Below are positions 23,729 to 23,880 of a stretch of DNA of 23,880 nt, one piece after another. The position numbers and the translations under genes were made by a program. How positions within the stretch are numbered: the first letter of the stretch is position 1; the number at the start of each line of letters is the position of its first letter. Where the stretch lies: positions 1 through 23,880 of the forward strand of contig URRM01000019.1 in assembly GCA_900550295.1 (NCBI GenBank). Reading direction: 5' to 3'. This DNA is from an uncultured bacterium. GTDB taxonomy: Bacteria > Cyanobacteriota > Vampirovibrionia > Gastranaerophilales > Gastranaerophilaceae. Below the pieces are notes generated by a model. It saw only the letters and a program-made list of their open reading frames with translations. It ran no database searches and was not told where the DNA came from.

Positions 23729-23734
23729 TTGGTT

Positions 23735-23880
23735 ATGAATAAAAAATGTTACTTGTGCGACAGTTCGGATATAAAAAAAATAAAAGAGGGGGTTCGTGAT
23801 AATTCCACTATTAATGTCTATAAATGCAAAAATTGCGGATTGGAATTTTTAAGCGAAGTTACCTCTAAAGACAATTTCTA
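23735..23880 (+). CDS. N-terminal fragment of a zinc-knuckle protein, probably a SAM-dependent methyltransferase
   Basis: The first 48 residues are present before the window ends. They start MNKKCYLCDSS and carry two CxxC pairs (C5/C8 and C31/C34 in YKCKNCGLEFL), a zinc ribbon-like N-terminus. The spacing, with GVRDNSTINVYKC between the pairs, is typical of class I methyltransferases that act on sugar nucleotides or polysaccharides, which have such a zinc-binding lead domain. No catalytic motif lies within the visible part, so the product is tentative. The start is the ATG 6 nt after a TATAAT, with no Shine-Dalgarno sequence. Confidence 0.6.
   Translation, partial: MNKKCYLCDSSDIKKIKEGVRDNSTINVYKCKNCGLEFLSEVTSKDNF

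Noticed and set aside
1..23880. tRNA, rRNA, CRISPR array, insertion sequence or phage genes
   Set aside because: I looked in all intergenic gaps and found no cloverleaf pattern, no regular direct repeats with spacers, no transposase and no integrase or phage structural gene.

Overview
The window is AT-rich, tightly packed bacterial DNA. The mix of genes suggests a Gram-negative-type member of the non-photosynthetic cyanobacterial sister lineage Gastranaerophilales (Melainabacteria/Vampirovibrionia). The reasons are a KdsA enzyme for Kdo synthesis, a prepilin with the A^FTLAEVL signal typical of that group, an rplS-rbgA-rnhB block, pheS not followed by pheT, and a very large protein with EF-hand and LysM domains. 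This placement is inference from gene content; no rRNA is present to confirm it.

Layout. Positions 1-3237 hold a minus-strand operon: kdsA, a metallo-beta-lactamase-fold hydrolase, pheS and a polytopic membrane protein. Positions 3238-3569 have no gene but are full of dyads, including a likely small RNA on the plus strand and the terminator of the next operon. Positions 3570-4420 carry rpsL-rpsG, with no fusA or tuf after them. Positions 4613-12725 hold four minus-strand genes that form the accessory core of the window: a 631-aa protein, a 204-aa protein, a 1669-aa multidomain protein and a 116-aa protein. Positions 12881-17826 are a plus-strand surface-glycan block: two paralogous many-helix GT-C-like membrane proteins flanking a histidine-phosphatase-fold protein that has lost most phosphate-binding residues. 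A convergent manC (GDP-mannose synthesis) follows. Positions 19327-21307 hold rplS-rbgA-rnhB behind a candidate L19 leader. Positions 21401-23880 hold a type IV pilin-like gene, rsmI, a YkgJ-like cysteine-cluster gene and the start of a zinc-knuckle methyltransferase-like gene.

The most interesting part is the 4.6-12.7 kb cluster. The 1669-aa protein reads as a modular polymorphic-toxin-like effector: EF-hand, YD-like repeats, LysM, a long helical core with a hydrophobic hairpin, a lipase-like domain with a visible Ser-Asp-His set, and a C-terminal domain with an R...GSW...GGGxQ pattern resembling TNT/ADP-ribosyltransferase-type toxin tips. The core is duplicated as the separate 631-aa protein and the C-terminal tip as the separate 204-aa protein. 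The 116-aa gene 16 nt downstream of the giant gene is in the position of an immunity gene. Toxin activity, secretion route and immunity are all inferred.

A second pattern is translational. Three transcription units at the right end (rsmI, the YkgJ-like gene and the methyltransferase-like gene) have a -10-like hexamer exactly 6 nt before the ATG and no Shine-Dalgarno sequence, as expected for leaderless mRNAs. Most other genes have clear Shine-Dalgarno sites.
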